Shown one piece after another: positions 61,505 through 64,000 of a stretch of 64,000 nucleotides of DNA; the stretch's first letter is position 1; each line of letters starts with the position of its first letter. Source of the DNA: Streptomyces tauricus (GTDB taxonomy: Bacteria; Actinomycetota; Actinomycetes; Streptomycetales; Streptomycetaceae); assembly GCF_014650955.1 (NCBI RefSeq), contig NZ_BMVY01000006.1, positions 124,001 to 188,000 on the forward strand. The letters are read 5' to 3'. The notes below the pieces were generated by a model. It did no database searches and was not told the DNA's origin. It worked only from the letters and a program-made list of their open reading frames with translations. A program made the position numbers and the translations under genes.

Positions 61505-63574
61505 CTAGTCCACCAACTGCGCCGGCAACGCGCCAGCGTGAAGCACGATCAGCCCCGAGACCGCCCGCGTCAGCGTGACGTACAGACGCCGCAACCCCGT
61601 CCGCTCATCAGGCTCGGCATCGACGACGGACCGCGGCTCGTCCAGCACCACGTAGTCGTACTCCAGCCCCTTCGCGAGGGACGCCGGCACCAGCGTCAGA
61701 CGAGCCGCGGCGGTCGTCTCCTCACCGGGCGCGAGATACGGCAGCCCCGCCTTCGCCAGCGCCTCGGCCAGCACCGGCACCCGCTCGTCCGCCGCGATCA
61801 GCCCGACCGACCCCTCCCGCGCGAGCAACTCCTCGCACGCCGACACCACTTCACCGCCGTCCGTGGTGGCCGCCGCGCGGATCTCGAAGAAGCCCGGGTT
61901 CTCCCGCACCGACGCCACCGGCGCCAGCCCCGGCGCGATGTGCGGAAGCAGTCGGGACGCGTACGTGATCACGTCCGTAGGTACGCGGAAACCGGCCGTC
62001 AGCTCCTCCACCACCGCCTCCGGCTTCCCGAGGTGTGCCAGCGCCTCCTCCCAACTCCGCGTCGCCCACGGGGTGGTGCCCTGCGCCAGATCGCCGAGCA
62101 CGGTCGCCGAACCGGTCGTGCAGCGCCGCCCCACCGCCCGGTACTGCATCGGCGACAGGTCCTGCGCCTCGTCGAGCACCACGTGCCCGAGGGAGTGCGT
62201 GCGCTGTACGAGGTCGGTGGCCTCGTCGATCAGCACGGCGTCCGCGGCGGCCCACTTGACGGACTTCACCGACCGGACGGGCTTGGCCCAGCGGATCGTC
62301 TCCTGCTCGTCCTCGGTGAGGACGCCCTCCGCGTGCAGCGCCAGGAAGTCCGCGTCCGAGAGCAGCCGGAAGACCAGCTTCGCCGGGTCGACCGGCGGCC
62401 AGATCGCCTTCACGGCCGCCTTCACGGCGGGGTTGCGCGCGACGGCGTCCTGCACCCGGTCGTCCGGTGCCTCGCCGGCCCGTTCCATCTGAACCAGCAC
62501 GGCGTGCGCGATGCGCTGCGGCAGGGCCTCGCGGGCCGCGCCGTACCGGATGTCCCGGTCCAGCAACTCCTGCACGATGGCGGTCAGTTCGTACTCCGGT
62601 ACGCGCCAGCGCCGGGAGCCGCGGACCACCACGACCTGCTCGGTGGGCAGGGTGACGTGCGCGCGGACCGCCCGGCGCAGCACCTCCGCCATCCGCGCGT
62701 CGCCCTTCACGACGGCGGTGGCCGCCTCGTCCGTGCCCCGCACCTCTACGTGTGCGACCAGGTCGGCGACCGTGGCCTGTTTGACCTCCAGCTCGCCCAG
62801 CGCGGGCAGCACCTGCTCGATGTAGTGGAGGAAGGACGCGTTCGGCCCGATGACGAGGGTGCCGGTGCGGGCGAGCCGGTCGCGATGGGCGTACAGGAGG
62901 TACGCGACCCGGTGCAGGCCGACGGCCGTCTTGCCGGTGCCGGGGCCGCCCTGAACGCAGACCGTGCCGCCCAGACCGGACCGTACGATCTCGTCCTGTT
63001 CCGGCTGGATCGTCGCCACGATGTCGCGCATCGGGCCCACGCGCGGGCGCTCGATCTCCTGCTGGAGCAGCTTGCTGGTGGCGGCGGTCTCGGCGGGGTC
63101 GGAGAGGTGCTCGTCCTCGTATGCGGTGAGGTCGCCGCCGGTGTAGCCGAAGCGGCGGCGCAGCGCGATGTCCATCGGCGACTTCTTCGAAGCCCGGTAG
63201 AACGGCTGGGACACCGGGGCGCGCCAGTCGATCACCATCGGGTCGCCGCCGGCGTCGTGCACGTGCCGGCGGCCGATGTAGAAGCGCTCCCCATCGGCGC
63301 CCTCCGCCTGGTCGGCGCCCGGGGCGTGCAGGTAGTCGAGGCGGCCGAAGAACAGCGGGGTGTGGGACAGATCGGCGAGTGCCTTGATGCGCTCGTCGAT
63401 CTGGCGGGTCAGGACCTCCGCGTTGACCCAGTTCGCCGTGACGTCCCGGATGTCGAGGGACTGGACGTCCTCGCGCATCGAACGCAGCGCGGCGCGGGAG
63501 TGCGCGAGGTGGGCGCGCTCACGGGAGAGGGGGTCGTCGGAGGGCATGACGGCGGAGTCGGACGGGGTGGACAC
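61505..63574 (-). CDS. HelD-type RNA polymerase-associated UvrD/Rep-like ATPase
   Basis: This 689-residue superfamily 1 ATPase has an N-terminal coiled region (about 10-55, ERAHLAHSRAALRSMREDVQSLD) and Walker A VQGGPGTGKTAVGLHRVAYLLYAHRD (about 205-230). Walker B is HVVLDEAQDLSPMQYRAVGRR, followed by a UvrD-like C-terminal part with KGLEYDYVVLDEP and LYVTLTRAVSGL. This matches HelD-like proteins that release stalled RNA polymerase; one Streptomyces type (HelR) gives rifamycin tolerance. The GTG at 63574 has GGAGG 8 nt upstream. No rifamycin-associated element was seen upstream. Confidence 0.9.
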   Translation of the reverse strand: MSTPSDSAVMPSDDPLSRERAHLAHSRAALRSMREDVQSLDIRDVTANWVNAEVLTRQIDERIKALADLSHTPLFFGRLDYLHAPGADQAEGADGERFYIGRRHVHDAGGDPMVIDWRAPVSQPFYRASKKSPMDIALRRRFGYTGGDLTAYEDEHLSDPAETAATSKLLQQEIERPRVGPMRDIVATIQPEQDEIVRSGLGGTVCVQGGPGTGKTAVGLHRVAYLLYAHRDRLARTGTLVIGPNASFLHYIEQVLPALGELEVKQATVADLVAHVEVRGTDEAATAVVKGDARMAEVLRRAVRAHVTLPTEQVVVVRGSRRWRVPEYELTAIVQELLDRDIRYGAAREALPQRIAHAVLVQMERAGEAPDDRVQDAVARNPAVKAAVKAIWPPVDPAKLVFRLLSDADFLALHAEGVLTEDEQETIRWAKPVRSVKSVKWAAADAVLIDEATDLVQRTHSLGHVVLDEAQDLSPMQYRAVGRRCTTGSATVLGDLAQGTTPWATRSWEEALAHLGKPEAVVEELTAGFRVPTDVITYASRLLPHIAPGLAPVASVRENPGFFEIRAAATTDGGEVVSACEELLAREGSVGLIAADERVPVLAEALAKAGLPYLAPGEETTAAARLTLVPASLAKGLEYDYVVLDEPRSVVDAEPDERTGLRRLYVTLTRAVSGLIVLHAGALPAQLVD

Positions 63575-63756
63575 GGGTGTTGCCTCCGGGCCTGCGAGAA
63601 CCGCGGGGCCGGGCGGGCCCCGCTGACTGTGGCGGTGAACCGGCCGGTTTCCGTCCGGACGGCGGCGCTCCACGACGGGAGGCGGGCAAGAGCGGAGATC
63701 CTAGGCGAACGGGGGCACCCGGGGCCAACCGTTTTCGCGCCCCGTGCATCCCCGGC

Positions 63757-63780
63757 CCGGCATCCCCTAGGGGATACCGG
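63757..63780. promoter_or_regulatory. palindrome in the divergent region upstream of the HelD-type gene
   Basis: CCGGCATCCCCT and AGGGGATACCGG form a 24-nt near-perfect palindrome, with core ATCCCCTAGGGGAT (63762-63775) exact. The 311-nt gap 63575-63885 holds no gene, and this is its only clear structure. It is a candidate operator for the HelD-type gene or the divergent gene. Confidence 0.5.
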
Positions 63781-63885
63781 CCCCCACGTACGGGGTGGAG
63801 GTCGCCCCGAAGTCGTACGCGGGGACGACGGAGGCTCGGTCCGCAGGCCGATGAAAGCGGAGCGCTCGAATTCCACTATGGATAC

Positions 63886-64000
63886 ATGAGCACTGCGACC
63901 TTCACCCAGGCCCCTGTCCGCCCCCGTCCGCCGACCGGCGCGACCGCCCTGCGGGACGCGCGGGACGGTCACCGGCACCGGCTCGGCGACGCCCTGCGCG
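63886..64000 (+). CDS. 5' end of an unidentified gene, cut by window end
   Basis: An open frame from the ATG at 63886 reads MSTATFTQAPVRPRPPTGATA then LRDARDGHRHRLGDALR to the edge with no stop. It lacks a nearby ribosome binding site; TATGGA just before it could be a -10 of a leaderless message. No family can be named from 38 residues. Confidence 0.45.
   Translation, partial: MSTATFTQAPVRPRPPTGATALRDARDGHRHRLGDALR

Noticed and set aside
63674..63885. Rifamycin-associated element upstream of the HelD-type gene
   Set aside because: I looked for the GGGGCTTGCGGCAAGCCCC-type sequence and found only an unrelated ATCCCCTAGGGGAT palindrome.

Overview
This window is high-GC actinobacterial chromosome, almost certainly Streptomyces. 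The evidence is third-position GC near saturation, GTG starts, a phoU/phoR-phoP locus, CarD, MsiK, a CdgB-type diguanylate cyclase, GroEL2 without GroES, DasR-type operators, mycothiol-type enzymes and gene order that matches the Streptomyces coelicolor core from memory (phoU-phoRP, carD-ispDF-cysS, msiK, cdgB, nagA-nagK, thrC-like, groEL2, murQ). No rRNA, prophage, insertion sequence or CRISPR array was seen. There is one tRNA gene (Thr, TGT).

Layout. 1-3.9 kb: phosphate control (phoU divergent from phoR-phoP, two 11-bp PHO-box blocks between) and a lipoprotein. 4.6-9.5 kb: carD, ispD-ispF, cysS, a 23S rRNA SPOUT methyltransferase. 9.7-15.4 kb: DoxX membrane protein, nucleotidyltransferase, msiK with a DasR-like site, tRNA-Thr, hydrolase. 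15.4-25.6 kb: redox accessory genes including a quinone oxidoreductase behind a near-ideal SoxR box, a pentapeptide protein, an M1 peptidase lipoprotein, GNAT, TerD and an ArfB-type ribosome rescue factor. 25.8-29.5 kb: flavin reductase, cdgB and a CBM-like membrane protein. 29.7-34.4 kb: amino-sugar catabolism (PfkB kinase, nagA, nagK, divergent solute-binding lipoprotein with tandem DasR-like sites). 34.6-38.3 kb: DUF3263, otsB/otsA (trehalose) and gpgS (glucosylglycerate). 38.5-40.4 kb: SAM riboswitch, ThrC-like enzyme and a MoaD/CysO-type sulfur carrier. 40.9-43.1 kb: cold-shock protein and CIRCE-controlled groEL2. 43.3-48.9 kb: Old-Yellow-type oxidoreductase, NmrA/TetR pair with duplicated operators, tannase-like secreted esterase. 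49.2-51.3 kb: murQ and an RpiR/MurR regulator. 51.5-55.8 kb: two-component system divergent from an MMPL transporter. 55.8-64 kb: DUF4031, a DinB-like/GNAT fusion, MFS, HD, DUF5753, CutC and HelD-type proteins; the last gene is cut by the window end.

Genes that work together: PhoR/PhoP/PhoU; IspD/IspF; NagK/NagA with MsiK under apparent DasR control; OtsA/OtsB with GpgS as compatible-solute makers; the SAM-riboswitch unit that may make homocysteine from O-phosphohomoserine using a protein thiocarboxylate; MurR/MurQ for cell-wall recycling; the kinase/regulator pair with the MMPL exporter.

A second layer is dispersed repeats. Family A (core GCGCMGTTCCCCGCGCCCCT, about 30 copies, all right of 23.9 kb) forms hairpins between genes and 41-bp-period arrays. 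Family B (about 70 bp, 4 copies, carrying GCGGCGGAGCCGC) shares the flanking module of family A. One family B copy lies in frame inside nagA, and family A units encode the C-terminal tail and stop codon of the MMPL transporter.
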